This document shows, piece by piece, positions 26,982-36,595 of a DNA stretch of 64,000 bases. Origin of the DNA: Sporolactobacillus sp. THM7-4. Lineage in GTDB: Bacteria; Bacillota; Bacilli; Bacillales; Sporolactobacillaceae. The position numbers and the translations under genes are program-made. The notes under the pieces are model-generated. The model made no database searches. It saw nothing but the letters and a program-made list of their open reading frames with translations, and had not been told where the DNA came from. The stretch lies in contig NZ_SEMD01000006.1 in the NCBI RefSeq assembly GCF_004153165.1, forward strand, positions 124,001 to 188,000, in the 5' to 3' direction. The first letter of the stretch is position 1. Every line of letters starts with the position of its first letter.

Positions 26982-28008
26982 AATCAACCGAATACTGTTT
27001 CACTACGATATTTTTCCGTTGAGGCTGACTGATCAGGGAAACATGATCAAGGCTGAGACTTCGGCCGGCGTCTTTGCATTAAAACGAAAAAAAATGACCG
27101 AAAAGCAAATCGGCCGTTTGTATGATGTGTATCCGCTGATCCGTTCGCTCGTCATTGACTCCGCTTGCCCGCTGCCATCCAAATATGGTGATCTTGTCGT
27201 CAAATGGGATGAAAACAGCTATTATTTAATGCCATGGTTTGAGGAGACGGTTCCCGAATCGGACCTGAGAGAGCGTTATCAGCGCCTGTTTCTGAAAGCG
27301 GGCCAGCTACACAGGCAGACGATGCAAAAAGAAGCAGACGCATCTTCGCTCTACGGGTCTGCCGTTCAAATGCTGAGAGCGCAGCAGTCTTATTGGGAAC
27401 GATTTTTCAACACGGCGGAACATCGCGTGTACCCCTCTCCCTTTGAACAAATTGTACTCGGTTATGCCCCTTCTGCTCTTGGCTATTTACAGCGTGCGCT
27501 GGTATTTTTTTCCCAGAACGTTTCAAAGCAGCGAGAAGGGGAATCCGGCAGGGTACTTCGGCGTGCCCTCTGTCACGGACGGCTGAGTCCGCTTCATATC
27601 ATGATTGAAAACGAGAAAAGTTTCCTGATCAATTTTGAAGAATCAAAGGAAGATTTTTATATTCTTGAGACGGCCGCACTTTTTCAGCAGGCAAGTGTCA
27701 TGTTGCCCCCCGATGGAACGGAGTGGGACCGCCTGTTCCGTGATTATTTCTCCTCCTGTCCCGCAAGCGATGAGGAGGCGTCTTTTTTATTTCACTTTCT
27801 GCTTTGCCCGAGATCCCTGTCCCATCTGATCAATCAATATGAGGGGAAAAGGGAAAACAGTGAATTGTGGTTTACGAAACGATTTATCCGGCTCGCCCGC
27901 GGGCACGATCAACTGATCAGGGAACTCGAGAAGTATTTTGATGATCAGAAACAACAAAAAGAGGAACAGGAAAAAGAGGAACAGGAAAAAGAGGAGGATA
28001 AGAATTAA
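26959..28008 (+). CDS. ysxE: YsxE, kinase-fold (CotS family) spore coat protein
   Basis: A 349-residue CotS-family protein with an aminoglycoside-phosphotransferase-like fold. The N-lobe shows FALKRKKM; the catalytic-loop position reads CHGRLSPLHIMI, with Arg where active kinases have Asp, and LINFEES stands in place of the metal-binding DFD. It is therefore probably a pseudokinase. It ends in a run of Glu/Lys/Gln repeats (EEQEKEEQEK). The start is uncertain: GTG 26959 has AGGTGA upstream and gives near-normal length; ATG 26935 and 26908 lack sites. Position after spoVID matches B. subtilis. Confidence 0.85.
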   Translation: METSRNIEINRILFHYDIFPLRLTDQGNMIKAETSAGVFALKRKKMTEKQIGRLYDVYPLIRSLVIDSACPLPSKYGDLVVKWDENSYYLMPWFEETVPESDLRERYQRLFLKAGQLHRQTMQKEADASSLYGSAVQMLRAQQSYWERFFNTAEHRVYPSPFEQIVLGYAPSALGYLQRALVFFSQNVSKQREGESGRVLRRALCHGRLSPLHIMIENEKSFLINFEESKEDFYILETAALFQQASVMLPPDGTEWDRLFRDYFSSCPASDEEASFLFHFLLCPRSLSHLINQYEGKRENSELWFTKRFIRLARGHDQLIRELEKYFDDQKQQKEEQEKEEQEKEEDKN

Positions 28009-28155
28009 CATTGGGTGTATTTTTCTCTTCTTAAAAAGGTCAAAAACGGGAGTTCCTTCACGGGATCCATTTTCTGTCCGGAATCATCGATACTGAATCG
28101 TTTATTTTTAAGATATCTCCGGAAACGGTATTTTCCAGACTTTTTGCTGCGTGCT

Positions 28156-28341
28156 CTAGAGCCATTTCTTAAGAAAAGCGACATAAAGGAAGAAGAATAT
28201 GGCTGCAATCAGGACGTCGAAAGTCGTAGGCATAAAAATAGCCCGGATCAGCTGGAAAATCGCCAGAGGCAGAACGATCACACCAAGTACTTCACGACAT
28301 TTCTTAAAAAAAGGCGGGAAATTCAGTTTTTTTTTGAACAT
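28156..28341 (-). CDS. Small membrane protein, probable YszA counterpart
   Basis: A 61-residue protein with an excellent AAGGAG site 8 bases before ATG 28341. It has a basic, Phe/Pro-rich head (KKKLNFPPFFKK), two hydrophobic helices (about 19-35 and 41-57) around a PTTFDV turn, and ends KKWL. It lies between ysxE and valS on the opposite strand. As far as I recall, B. subtilis has the small gene yszA in that place, hence the suggestion. Function unknown. Confidence 0.75.
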   Translation of the reverse strand: MFKKKLNFPPFFKKCREVLGVIVLPLAIFQLIRAIFMPTTFDVLIAAIFFFLYVAFLKKWL

Positions 28342-28435
28342 GAAGACATCTCCTTTCTGTTGTCATTATCGCTATAATCTCAGTTTATGAAAAATAGAAG
28401 CTGGCGTGAGAGGTAATGGAAAAGCGGCGCAGACA

Positions 28436-28465
28436 TTGACGAAAATGTATGAATAGAGATATAAT
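28436..28465 (+). promoter_or_regulatory. valS promoter
   Basis: TTGACG (28436-28441) and TATAAT (28460-28465), 18 bases apart. The T-box leader begins a few bases downstream. Confidence 0.75.
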
Positions 28466-28471
28466 AATTAA

Positions 28472-28758
28472 AAAATATGCACTGCAGACAAGTGTATTTA
28501 AAAAAGTAAAATGCTGAGACAGGGAATAGTACACGTCTTGATACTATCAGAGAGAGAAGCCGGTCGCTGAAAGGCTTCTTTAGTTGCCGGAGTGGAAGTA
28601 GCCCTTGAGCAGTCTTTCTGAAATGCTTTTTCGATGGTTTGTGAAGCGAAGTAGGAAAGTCCGGTTATCCGTTATCGGTTGAGAAGTGTGCGTTTTATGA
28701 CGCAAATAAAGGTGGTACCACGGAGCTCTCTTCGTCCTTGTGATGAAGAGGGCTTTTT
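28472..28758 (+). promoter_or_regulatory. T-box riboswitch controlling valS
   Basis: A leader of about 290 bases precedes valS. It has a long stem I with an AGAGAGAG-type bulge region, the T-box core AAGGTGGTACCACGG at 28709-28723, and a terminator hairpin (28724-28733 with 28745-28754) ending in a T-run. Uncharged tRNA-Val would pair with the TGG of the core and prevent termination. GTA at 28598-28600, followed by a purine, is a candidate valine specifier codon; this exact placement is inferred by eye. Confidence 0.88.
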
Positions 28759-28794
28759 TAGTTCATGCGTGAAACAGCAGCAAAGGAGTTGCGG

Positions 28795-31437
28795 ATGATG
28801 GAAGAAAAGAAAGAAATGGCGACGAAATATGATCCGAGCCAGACAGAAGAAAAGTGGTATAAAACGTGGCGGGAAAAAGGCTTTTTTAAAGCAGGCGGAG
28901 ATCCGGAAAAAAAGCCCTATTCGATTGTTATTCCGCCGCCTAATGTGACAGGGAAACTGCATCTTGGTCATGCCTGGGATACGACGATGCAGGATCTGCT
29001 GATCAGATTCAAGCGAATGCAAGGTTATGACGCCTTGTATCTTCCAGGGATGGACCATGCGGGCATCGCGACCCAGGCGAAGGTTGAAGCCAAGCTGCGC
29101 AGGCAGGGCAAATCGCGTTATGATCTGGGACGCGAAAAGTTTCTTGAGGTCGCATGGGACTGGAAGAAAGAGTATGCGTCATTTATCCGCAGGCAGTGGG
29201 CGAAACTCGGTTTATCACTGGATTATTCCCGCGAACGCTTCACTCTTGACGAAGGACTGTCGAAGGCAGTTCGGACGGTGTTTGTCAGGCTCTATGAGAA
29301 AGGCCTGATTTACCGCGGAGAATATATCATAAACTGGGATCCCGCGGCCAGAACCGCTTTGTCGGATATTGAAGTCATTTATAAAGAAATTCCCGGCTTT
29401 CTGTGGCATGTCAACTATCCGCTTTCCGATGGATCAGGGCATATTCAGATCGCAACGACCCGGCCGGAAACGATGCTTGGCGATACGGCAATCGCGGTTC
29501 ACCCTGATGACGATCGCTACAAGGATATTGTCGGCAAAACAGCCATTCTGCCGATTGTCGGCAGAGAGATCCCGATCATCGCCGACCGGTATGTCGACCA
29601 GTCGTTCGGCACCGGTGCTGTTAAAATTACGCCGGCACACGACCCGAACGACTTTGAAGTCGGTAATCGCCACAACCTCCCGCGCCTGCTCGTAATGGAT
29701 GAAAGCGGAAAGATGAATGAGAATGCTGGAAAGTATCAGGGACTGGACCGTGACGAATGCCGGAAGCAGATCGTCAAAGACCTGGAGGAAATCGGAGCCC
29801 TTGCGTCTGTTGAAGAGCACACGCACGCGGTCGGACATTCGGAGCGAACAGGTGTCGTTGTCGAACCCTACCTCTCGACGCAGTGGTTTGTCAGGATGAA
29901 GCCGCTTGCCGAAGCCTCTTTAAAAATGCAGCAGACGGATGACAAGGTTCATTTTATTCCTGAACGGTTTGAGGGCACATATAAACACTGGATGGAAAAC
30001 ATTCGTGACTGGTGTATTTCGAGGCAGCTTTGGTGGGGACACCGGATTCCGGCCTGGTATCATAAACAGACCGGTGAGATCTATGTCGGCATGGAAGCGC
30101 CGAAAGACAGCGAAAACTGGAAACAGGATGAAGATGTTCTTGACACATGGTTCAGTTCAGCGCTCTGGCCATTTTCAACAATGGGCTGGCCGGATCAGAA
30201 CGCTGCCGATTTCAAACGTTATTTCCCGACCAATGCGCTGGTAACCGGATATGACATTATATTCTTCTGGGTGGCGCGGATGATGTTTCAGTCGACTGAA
30301 TTTACAGGGGAAAGCCCGTTCCGCGATGTTCTGATTCACGGACTGGTCCGCGACGAGCAGGGCCGGAAGATGAGCAAATCGCTCGGCAACGGAATCGATC
30401 CGATGGATGTGATCGAACGGTACGGGGCCGACGCTCTTCGCTACACTCTGGCGACGGGGACAACACCAGGCCAGGATCTGACTTTCCAGTGGAGCAAAGT
30501 TGAGGCTAACTGGAACTTCGCCAACAAAATCTGGAACGCTTCACGATTTGTGATTATGAACCTGAACGGTTTCACCATCAATGATATCGACATGAACACG
30601 GAAAAATCCGTTGCCGACCGGTGGATCCTGACGCGCCTGAATCAAACGATTGAGAAGGTAACTTCGCTTTTTGAAAGCTATGACTTTGGCGAGGCGGGTC
30701 ATTACCTGTATTCATTCATCTGGGACGACTTCTGTGACTGGTATATCGAAATGGCGAAACTTGCCCTTTATGGTGAGGATGAATCGGGTAAAAAGACGGT
30801 CAAATCAGTATTGACCTATGTCCTTGATAAAATTTTAAAAATGCTCCATCCGATTATGCCTTTCGTAACTGAGGAAATCTGGCAGCATCTGCCTCATCAG
30901 GGCGAGACGATTATGAGGAGCAAGTGGCCGGAACCCGTTTCTGATTGGAATAACCCGGAAGCTGAAGAAGAAATGGCGGTTCTGCAGAATGTTATTCGCT
31001 CCGTACGCAATATCCGATCCGAAATGAACGTCGCACCAAAGAAACCAATCGCTATGCTGCTGAAAACCGCTTCAGAGAAAGAAACGGTGCTGCTTAACCG
31101 GGATAAGAACTACATCGAACGCTTCTGCAACCCGTCGGATCTTCAAATAGGGACCGATCTGGCGGCTCCCGAAAAGGCGGTATCCGCAGTGGTGACAGGA
31201 GTTGAAGTTTATTTACCTCTTGCCGGGCTGATTAATATCGATGACGAAATCAGCCGCCTGAACAAGGAACTGGATAAAATGAATGCAGAAGTGAGCCGCG
31301 TACAGAAGAAACTGGGCAATCCGCGGTTTGTCAATAAAGCGCCTGAAGAGATCGTGAATAAGGAAAAAGAGAAAGAGAAAGATTATCTCCGGAAACGCGA
31401 TAAAATTAAGGCAAGGATTACGGAACTCATGGCCTGA
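28795..31437 (+). CDS. valS: Valyl-tRNA synthetase
   Basis: Attaches valine to tRNA-Val. ATG 28795 has AAGGAG 6 bases upstream and gives 880 residues, the length I recall for B. subtilis; ATG 28798 is also possible. Class I motifs HLGH (56-59) and KMSKS (525-529) are visible. The editing domain contains [12 protein letters not shown], and a coiled-coil tRNA-binding arm is at the C-terminus (about 815-880). Expression is controlled by the T-box upstream. A terminator follows, so folC is probably a separate or partly read-through unit. Confidence 0.98.
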   Translation: MMEEKKEMATKYDPSQTEEKWYKTWREKGFFKAGGDPEKKPYSIVIPPPNVTGKLHLGHAWDTTMQDLLIRFKRMQGYDALYLPGMDHAGIATQAKVEAKLRRQGKSRYDLGREKFLEVAWDWKKEYASFIRRQWAKLGLSLDYSRERFTLDEGLSKAVRTVFVRLYEKGLIYRGEYIINWDPAARTALSDIEVIYKEIPGFLWHVNYPLSDGSGHIQIATTRPETMLGDTAIAVHPDDDRYKDIVGKTAILPIVGREIPIIADRYVDQSFGTGAVKITPAHDPNDFEVGNRHNLPRLLVMDESGKMNENAGKYQGLDRDECRKQIVKDLEEIGALASVEEHTHAVGHSERTGVVVEPYLSTQWFVRMKPLAEASLKMQQTDDKVHFIPERFEGTYKHWMENIRDWCISRQLWWGHRIPAWYHKQTGEIYVGMEAPKDSENWKQDEDVLDTWFSSALWPFSTMGWPDQNAADFKRYFPTNALVTGYDIIFFWVARMMFQSTEFTGESPFRDVLIHGLVRDEQGRKMSKSLGNGIDPMDVIERYGADALRYTLATGTTPGQDLTFQWSKVEANWNFANKIWNASRFVIMNLNGFTINDIDMNTEKSVADRWILTRLNQTIEKVTSLFESYDFGEAGHYLYSFIWDDFCDWYIEMAKLALYGEDESGKKTVKSVLTYVLDKILKMLHPIMPFVTEEIWQHLPHQGETIMRSKWPEPVSDWNNPEAEEEMAVLQNVIRSVRNIRSEMNVAPKKPIAMLLKTASEKETVLLNRDKNYIERFCNPSDLQIGTDLAAPEKAVSAVVTGVEVYLPLAGLINIDDEISRLNKELDKMNAEVSRVQKKLGNPRFVNKAPEEIVNKEKEKEKDYLRKRDKIKARITELMA

Positions 31438-31507
31438 CGGCTCCGGTTTCCCTGGCAGCAGTCCGGCTGGATATTTTCTGCTGAACTTTTGCTCGCTCAT
31501 ATAGTAA

Positions 31508-31551
31508 AATAAACGGTGACGGAGCTATATTCGTCCCCGTTTATTTTTTAA
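31508..31551 (+). terminator. Terminator of valS
   Basis: AAACGG with CCGTTT as outer arms and ACG with CGT inside, followed by a T-run, 26 bases ahead of folC. Confidence 0.7.
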
Positions 31552-31577
31552 CAGAAAATACGGAGGTCCTGACGAAC

Positions 31578-32909
31578 ATGTTTGTAACGATCGAAGATAC
31601 ATTGCAGTGGATTCACGGGCTGATTCCTCATGGCATTAAACCCGGCACCAGAAGAATGGAATGGATGCTTGAGCGGATCGGCCATCCAGAACGGCGTATC
31701 CGTGCGGTACACGTTGGAGGAACAAATGGGAAGGGGTCAACCGTTTGCTATTTATGGCACATTTATCAGGAAGCGGGACTGAAAGTCGGTACGTTTATTT
31801 CACCTTACATAACCTCTTTTAATGAACGAATCATGGTGAACGGACGGCCGATCAGCGACGACGATCTGATTAAAGCGGCGAATATTGTTTATCCGCTGAC
31901 GAAGGCGATCGCTTCCGAAACAGATCTCGGCGAACCGACCGAGTTTGAAGTTGTTACAATGCTCAGTTTTGTTTATTTCGGCAAACTGAATGTCTGCGAC
32001 CTCGTGATTTATGAAGTTGGTCTCGGAGGTCGACTGGATTCAACAAACGTGATTCATCCCCTGGTTTCTATTATTACAAATGTAGGTATGGACCATATGA
32101 AACAGCTCGGCAATACGATTTCAAGCATCGCACGCGAGAAAGCCGGGATTATTAAAAACGGAGTCGGCATCATCACGACAGCAGAAGATCCGGATGCGCT
32201 TGCTGTTATTCGCCGGACCGCCAGTGTGAGAAATTCCAATCTATACGTTTTAGGAAAAGATTTCCAGATAAAATCACTCGGGCATGACGAATCGGGGGAG
32301 CATTTCAGCTTTGAATCTCTCTATTTGCATGAACCCGATCTCGCTATCCGGATGAAAGGCGAGCATCAATTGAAAAATGTGGCAGCGGCACTGATGGCGG
32401 TCGACTACTTGAAAACCTGTTATAATCTCTTAGTTGAAGAGGACGAGCTCAAAGCCGGTTTGGAAAAAGCGGCATGGCCCGGCCGTTTTGAAAGAATGTC
32501 GAAAAAACCGCTGATCGTGATTGACGGCGCGCATAACGTACAGGGAACAGACGCGCTTGTTCAGACGGTCACACGTTATTACCCGAACCGGAAAATTCAT
32601 ATTCTCTATGCCGCGTTGAAAGACAAACAGTTCGAAAAAATGGTCCGTTTAGTCGAGACGGTGGCAAACGATATCACTCTGACGACGTTTGACTACCCGC
32701 GGGCCGCGGAGAGTTCAGCCCTCTTTGAAGCATCGAGGCACAAAAAGAAAAAAGAAAACCCGGATTGGAAGGCTGCATTAGAACAACTGATTCATGAAAC
32801 AAAAGATGATGAAGGATTGCTCGTCTGCGGATCGCTCTACTTTATTTCTTTGGTACGGCATTATCTGCTCGACCGGTCAAAAAGAGAAACAACGGCTCAT
32901 TACTCCTGA
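31578..32909 (+). CDS. folC: Folylpolyglutamate/dihydrofolate synthase
   Basis: Adds glutamate to folates (and in many bacteria makes dihydrofolate from dihydropteroate). The 443 residues contain the P-loop GGTNGKGST (47-55), TSPYITSFNERI-like segment (here SPYITSF), a VGLGGRLDSTN box, and VIDGAHNVQG in the C-terminal domain. ATG 31578 has CGGAGG upstream. A damaged copy of bases 32409-32568 of this gene lies immediately downstream (32912-33062). comC, next in B. subtilis, is absent. Confidence 0.96.
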   Translation: MFVTIEDTLQWIHGLIPHGIKPGTRRMEWMLERIGHPERRIRAVHVGGTNGKGSTVCYLWHIYQEAGLKVGTFISPYITSFNERIMVNGRPISDDDLIKAANIVYPLTKAIASETDLGEPTEFEVVTMLSFVYFGKLNVCDLVIYEVGLGGRLDSTNVIHPLVSIITNVGMDHMKQLGNTISSIAREKAGIIKNGVGIITTAEDPDALAVIRRTASVRNSNLYVLGKDFQIKSLGHDESGEHFSFESLYLHEPDLAIRMKGEHQLKNVAAALMAVDYLKTCYNLLVEEDELKAGLEKAAWPGRFERMSKKPLIVIDGAHNVQGTDALVQTVTRYYPNRKIHILYAALKDKQFEKMVRLVETVANDITLTTFDYPRAAESSALFEASRHKKKKENPDWKAALEQLIHETKDDEGLLVCGSLYFISLVRHYLLDRSKRETTAHYS

Positions 32910-32911
32910 GC

Positions 32912-33082
32912 TTGAAAACCTGTTATAATCTCTTAGTTGAAGAGGACGATCTGAAAGCCGGTTTGGCGTGGCCCGGCTGTTTTGAAAGGATGCCGAAAAA
33001 GCTGCTGATCGTGATTGATGGCGCGCATAACGTACCGGGAACAGAAGCGCCTGTTCAGACGGAATTTAATTTGTTGGAATAG
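32912..33082 (+). pseudogene. Partial duplicate of an internal folC segment
   Basis: Bases 32912-33062 repeat folC 32409-32568 at high identity: the first 34 bases are identical, one in-frame 9-base deletion is present, and about 13 point changes follow. The copied frame is still open and runs to TAG 33080-33082 (54 codons). It has lost its ends and has no start codon of its own, and the duplicated VIDGAHNV box cannot work alone. Several changes are to or from proline, so selection on the protein looks relaxed. Confidence 0.88.
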
Positions 33083-33084
33083 TT

Positions 33085-33112
33085 GGAAAGGTTTCAAAAA
33101 AGCCTTTCCTTA
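33085..33112. terminator. Terminator after folC and its partial copy
   Basis: GGAAAGG (33085-33091) pairs with CCTTTCC (33103-33109). The plus-strand T-run is weak (TTATT). Confidence 0.5.
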
Positions 33113-33465
33113 TTAATTGTCTTTTGTTAGAATAATAGTTATAAAGTATGAGTCTGTTTGGCCTGTTGAGACGTAAAACTGGTGTATTCTACAGTTATAT
33201 GTATCGAAAGTCTCTTTTTGTGGCAAAACGGATCCTTTCACAATGCGATCATGATAATGACTGACCAATGAGCATGAGGACAATTTCTTTGTTCTATTCA
33301 GGCACGGGGGCTGCCTTTTTATGAAATCAGACAAAATAACGCGGGGCGTGAGTGGGGGAGAAAGGAAAAGCGCTCCCACCGGATGAGCCTGAAGGCTTGC
33401 TGATGGGCAGATAGTCACATATCGCCTGCGAAGAAAGTATAAGTCGGCGAAAAGGGGGAGAGGGT
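33113..33465. other. Leader region of the diguanylate cyclase gene
   Basis: No gene lies in these 350 bases. A hairpin with T-run occurs at 33300-33320. Downstream, 33345-33455 can form several stems: a GTGGG/CCCAC pair at about 33350-33383, GAGCCT-GA-AGGCTT near 33387-33400, and TCGCC/GGCGA near 33422-33450. It does not match the c-di-GMP riboswitch consensus that I know. It may be a structured leader. Confidence 0.35.
33300..33320 (+). terminator. Hairpin terminator or attenuator ahead of the GGDEF gene
   Basis: AGGCA (33300-33304) pairs with TGCCT (33312-33316), followed by five T. Confidence 0.5.
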
Positions 33466-35160
33466 TTGAGTGAAAAGAAAAGAACAGCAGTCTGGCTGAT
33501 CTGGGCGGCTATGGTGATCATTCTCCTGCCGCTGGCATTTGCTGCTGACCCCCCCAGGAACTATTCCGTCACAATGATCATTGAAGTTTGTGTTGTTTTT
33601 TTGATTTCGGCCCTTTTCAACTTCAAAGTGCAGGGGACGGATATCATCACCCTTCAGGGGATTGGCCTGGCCGCGTTTCTTATTTTCGGACTTTTCGTTG
33701 AAATTTTGATGACCCAATTCGGAATTCTGACCTACCTCCTTTCTCAGCGGGTCAGCAAAAATGATCTCCATCGTATTCCGCTTAATTCATTGATGTTTCT
33801 TTTTGTATCCATTTCGTCTGCCGCTGCGTTCTATGCGCTTGGTGGAAATCCGGACGAACTGGCGCACAGTTTTCTCAGACAAGGGATTATTCCAGTCATT
33901 GGGTATTATGTCGTTGCCTATGTCGTGAATGAAATATTTCTGCATGTTTATCGCAGATGGGTTCTAAAGACTTCTGACAGGATAAAGCTTTTTAAAAAAG
34001 ACATGGTATGGGAAATTGTGGCAACCCTTCTGATGATGCCGCTCGGTATGGCTTTTTCCGTTATGTATTTCATGTATGGAGTTACAGGGATTACGGTCAT
34101 AGCGGTTCCGATGGTGGCCCTGTCAATGATTATCCGATTGATTAACAACAGCCAGGAACTGATCCGGTTTTTACAGCGGGTCAACCGTCTCGGGCAATTA
34201 CTGACAGAAGAATTGTCTGAAGACCATGTGTTCAACCTTTTTTTTAAGAGAGTACCGGAAATGATTACTGCTGATTATGTTTACATGGTCAGCTATAAGC
34301 AGCCTGAAAACCCGAAAATGGTCCGTTTATACAAAAAAGAAAACGAAGGATTTTTTGTTCCGTTTCAGCAGGAAGCGGATATTAGTCTGAAAGTTTACCG
34401 CCAGGGAAAGCCTGTACTTGGTTTGAAAAAGAATGATATTTATCCTTTTCTGGAAGCCCTCTCCGGAGGGAACGCCAGGTCGTTTCTATCCGTTCCGATG
34501 ATGTACCGGGGCCAGGTAATTGGTGTACTGACTGCTGCCTCCCACGCAAATAAGGCGTACAGGAAGTCGACTCGTGTCGGTATGGAAATTGTCGGCGACT
34601 TTCTGGCGATTGCCCTTGAAAATGCCAGAAATTATGAGAAAAGGAAAAAAGAAAGCGAAAGATGTCCACTTACCGATCTTTTTAATTACAGATATCTGAT
34701 GAAAGCTTTGAACCGGATTTTTTGTGATTCTTCTATAAGCGTTTTCTCACTGATTATGATCGACATTGATAATTTCAAATCGGTTAATGATACATACGGC
34801 CACCAGAATGGCAATGCCATATTAATCGGCATTGCCGACCGTCTTCGTAAAACGGTAGGTGATATGGGAATTATTGCTCGATACGGCGGGGAAGAACTGA
34901 CGGTTGTTCTTCCCGGAACAGGTCGAAGCCTATGCTTTGAAGTAGCAGAATCCATCCGTCTTTCCATTGCTTCTGAACCGTTTATGGTTTATCTGCAGAA
35001 CGAAAATCGTTACAAAAGAATTAATGTAACGATCAGTCTGGGCACGTCCACCGCTCCGGATGACGCAAAGAACCCAACCGAATTAATTTACAACGCCGAT
35101 CACGCCATGTACGCAGGTGCAAAACGCAAGGGAAAAAATCGGGTAGCCCGTTTTGTATAG
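33466..35160 (+). CDS. Membrane-bound diguanylate cyclase with GAF domain
   Basis: Makes the second messenger c-di-GMP. The 564 residues have six to eight hydrophobic helices (about 8-210), a GAF-like sensor domain (about 235-385, with SFLSVPMMYRGQVIGVL), and a GGDEF domain (about 395-564). The signature reads GGEEL (474-478), an active variant; DNFKSVNDTYGHQNG is intact. The RxxD inhibitory site is not found at its usual place, so product feedback may be lacking. TTG 33466 follows GGGGGAG. It sits alone between folC and spoIIB, where comC lies in B. subtilis. Confidence 0.88.
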   Translation: MSEKKRTAVWLIWAAMVIILLPLAFAADPPRNYSVTMIIEVCVVFLISALFNFKVQGTDIITLQGIGLAAFLIFGLFVEILMTQFGILTYLLSQRVSKNDLHRIPLNSLMFLFVSISSAAAFYALGGNPDELAHSFLRQGIIPVIGYYVVAYVVNEIFLHVYRRWVLKTSDRIKLFKKDMVWEIVATLLMMPLGMAFSVMYFMYGVTGITVIAVPMVALSMIIRLINNSQELIRFLQRVNRLGQLLTEELSEDHVFNLFFKRVPEMITADYVYMVSYKQPENPKMVRLYKKENEGFFVPFQQEADISLKVYRQGKPVLGLKKNDIYPFLEALSGGNARSFLSVPMMYRGQVIGVLTAASHANKAYRKSTRVGMEIVGDFLAIALENARNYEKRKKESERCPLTDLFNYRYLMKALNRIFCDSSISVFSLIMIDIDNFKSVNDTYGHQNGNAILIGIADRLRKTVGDMGIIARYGGEELTVVLPGTGRSLCFEVAESIRLSIASEPFMVYLQNENRYKRINVTISLGTSTAPDDAKNPTELIYNADHAMYAGAKRKGKNRVARFV

Positions 35161-35209
35161 CGGCCGGTTATGTATCGGGCGTCCGGAAAAAAATAGCGAA
35201 AAAAATCAC

Positions 35210-35240
35210 GGATAAGACGACATAAGTCTTGTCCTTTTTT
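35210..35240 (+). terminator. Terminator of the diguanylate cyclase gene
   Basis: GGATAAGAC (35210-35218) pairs with GTCTTGTCC (35226-35234), with one G-T pair, then six T. Confidence 0.85.
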
Positions 35241-35298
35241 ATTTTGGCTGTGTTAAGCTTTTCGAAAGAAGAATGCTCGCGTTGAAAGGATGAAGCAA

Positions 35299-36354
35299 AT
35301 GCCAGAAAATAAGCGAAAATCACCACACGTAATGGTTACTTTCAACGGCAAAAAACAGACACTTGATGAATGGACAAAAAGAGAAACAGCGGCAGATAAG
35401 GAAAAACTATTAAACTGGGAAACCGCTTTTCCTGAAAATGAGGACAATAACGGAAGCAGTGCCCTGCCCGATGGCGCTCACCCTTCGCCGGCCGGGAAAA
35501 CATGCTCTGAACGGCGTCCCTTTGGAGGAAAGAAACGAAGAAAGATCTTGAAGCAATCTCCTGTTTACAGGACGGCTCTCGCAATTAAATTGTTCTGGCT
35601 TCCTGTTACAGCGGCTATCGTGGTCGGTATGATCACCGGGCTTACTTTGCTGATCGTCTTCACGAGCCAATACAAAACGGGAAACAATCATTTGACACAT
35701 CCGCAGGAGTCGTTACAGCCGGTGGTGCAGCAGGGTGCCGTACCGATCAGCAGCCGGAATCTGGAACTTTCCGTTTTTGTCGTACAGGCCGGGGTTTATT
35801 CATCGAAAGCAAGTGCCGATCAGGCAGCATCGCATCTTCGGGCTCAGGGTGCAGCGACGATCGAAGTAAAAAACGGCAAAACGGCCATCTATATTGGAGC
35901 CACGAGAACCGAATCACAAGCCAGAAGTATGGCTGAAATCTATCAAAAACAAAATATACCCGCTTATCAGAAAAGCTGGGAAACGAGTGTACCGGCGCGT
36001 CCGATGGTCCTCAGAGACAGCCGGATTGCCGCATTCACGGTGCAAGGCAAGTCCTTGATCGAGTCACTTCTGGCGGCGTCAGGAGAAGCATCAGGGGGTA
36101 AATACTCGCCCTCCGAAAAGTCGTTATCACAGGTAGACAAGCTTCTTAAGGGTTGGAACTATCCTCAAACCGGCGACGGTATTTCCGGACGGGAGAAGAA
36201 GCTGATGAAAGCTCTGCGGGCCAGGGCAATTGAAGCAGCCGGCGAGGTGCACAGCCTGAAAACGAGAGGCGATAACGCATCTTTTAATGCCTTTCAGCAA
36301 AAACTGCTGGAGACGATTGCCTTATACGATCAGCTCATCGTATTAAAACAATAA
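35299..36354 (+). CDS. spoIIB: SpoIIB-like sporulation protein with SPOR domain
   Basis: A single-pass membrane protein of 351 residues acting at the sporulation septum, where its SPOR domain binds denuded peptidoglycan. It has a basic cytoplasmic head, one helix (about residues 95-118), and a SPOR-type domain (about 155-230: FVVQAGVYSSKASADQAASHL... AIYIGATRT), then a helical tail. The start ATG 35299 has GAAAGGA 8 bases upstream; ATG 35290 overlaps that site. Position between folC and radC fits; maf, which follows spoIIB in B. subtilis, is absent. Confidence 0.85.
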   Translation: MPENKRKSPHVMVTFNGKKQTLDEWTKRETAADKEKLLNWETAFPENEDNNGSSALPDGAHPSPAGKTCSERRPFGGKKRRKILKQSPVYRTALAIKLFWLPVTAAIVVGMITGLTLLIVFTSQYKTGNNHLTHPQESLQPVVQQGAVPISSRNLELSVFVVQAGVYSSKASADQAASHLRAQGAATIEVKNGKTAIYIGATRTESQARSMAEIYQKQNIPAYQKSWETSVPARPMVLRDSRIAAFTVQGKSLIESLLAASGEASGGKYSPSEKSLSQVDKLLKGWNYPQTGDGISGREKKLMKALRARAIEAAGEVHSLKTRGDNASFNAFQQKLLETIALYDQLIVLKQ

Positions 36355-36537
36355 TACAAAAGGCCAGCCGGATCAAATAAATAAATGGGAAAAATAAAAC
36401 AAGTCTTTTTTTTGCTTTATTGTCATAAACGATAGAAATTCGTCGAAAATAGTTAAAGGCTCCCTCAGAATCGCACCTTTTTTGACTTTTTCTCTCTGCA
36501 TCAGCCTGGAAAATAAGTTATTTTAAAGCAAACAGGC

Positions 36538-36573
36538 AATGCGTGCAAACGCAGGCAGCGAACGGCACGCATT
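36538..36573. repeat. Perfect 9-bp inverted repeat ahead of radC
   Basis: AATGCGTGC (36538-36546) and GCACGCATT (36565-36573) flank an 18-base spacer and end 8 bases before the radC ribosome binding site. It could be an operator or an RNA hairpin in the leader. Confidence 0.5.
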
Positions 36574-36595
36574 ACAGACAGGGAGGAACAGAAAA

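Noticed and set aside
33340-33465. A c-di-GMP riboswitch ahead of the diguanylate cyclase
   Set aside because: The conserved blocks of the class I aptamer (GCA-AGGGC and GGGACGCAAAG types) are not present, and class II features were not seen either.
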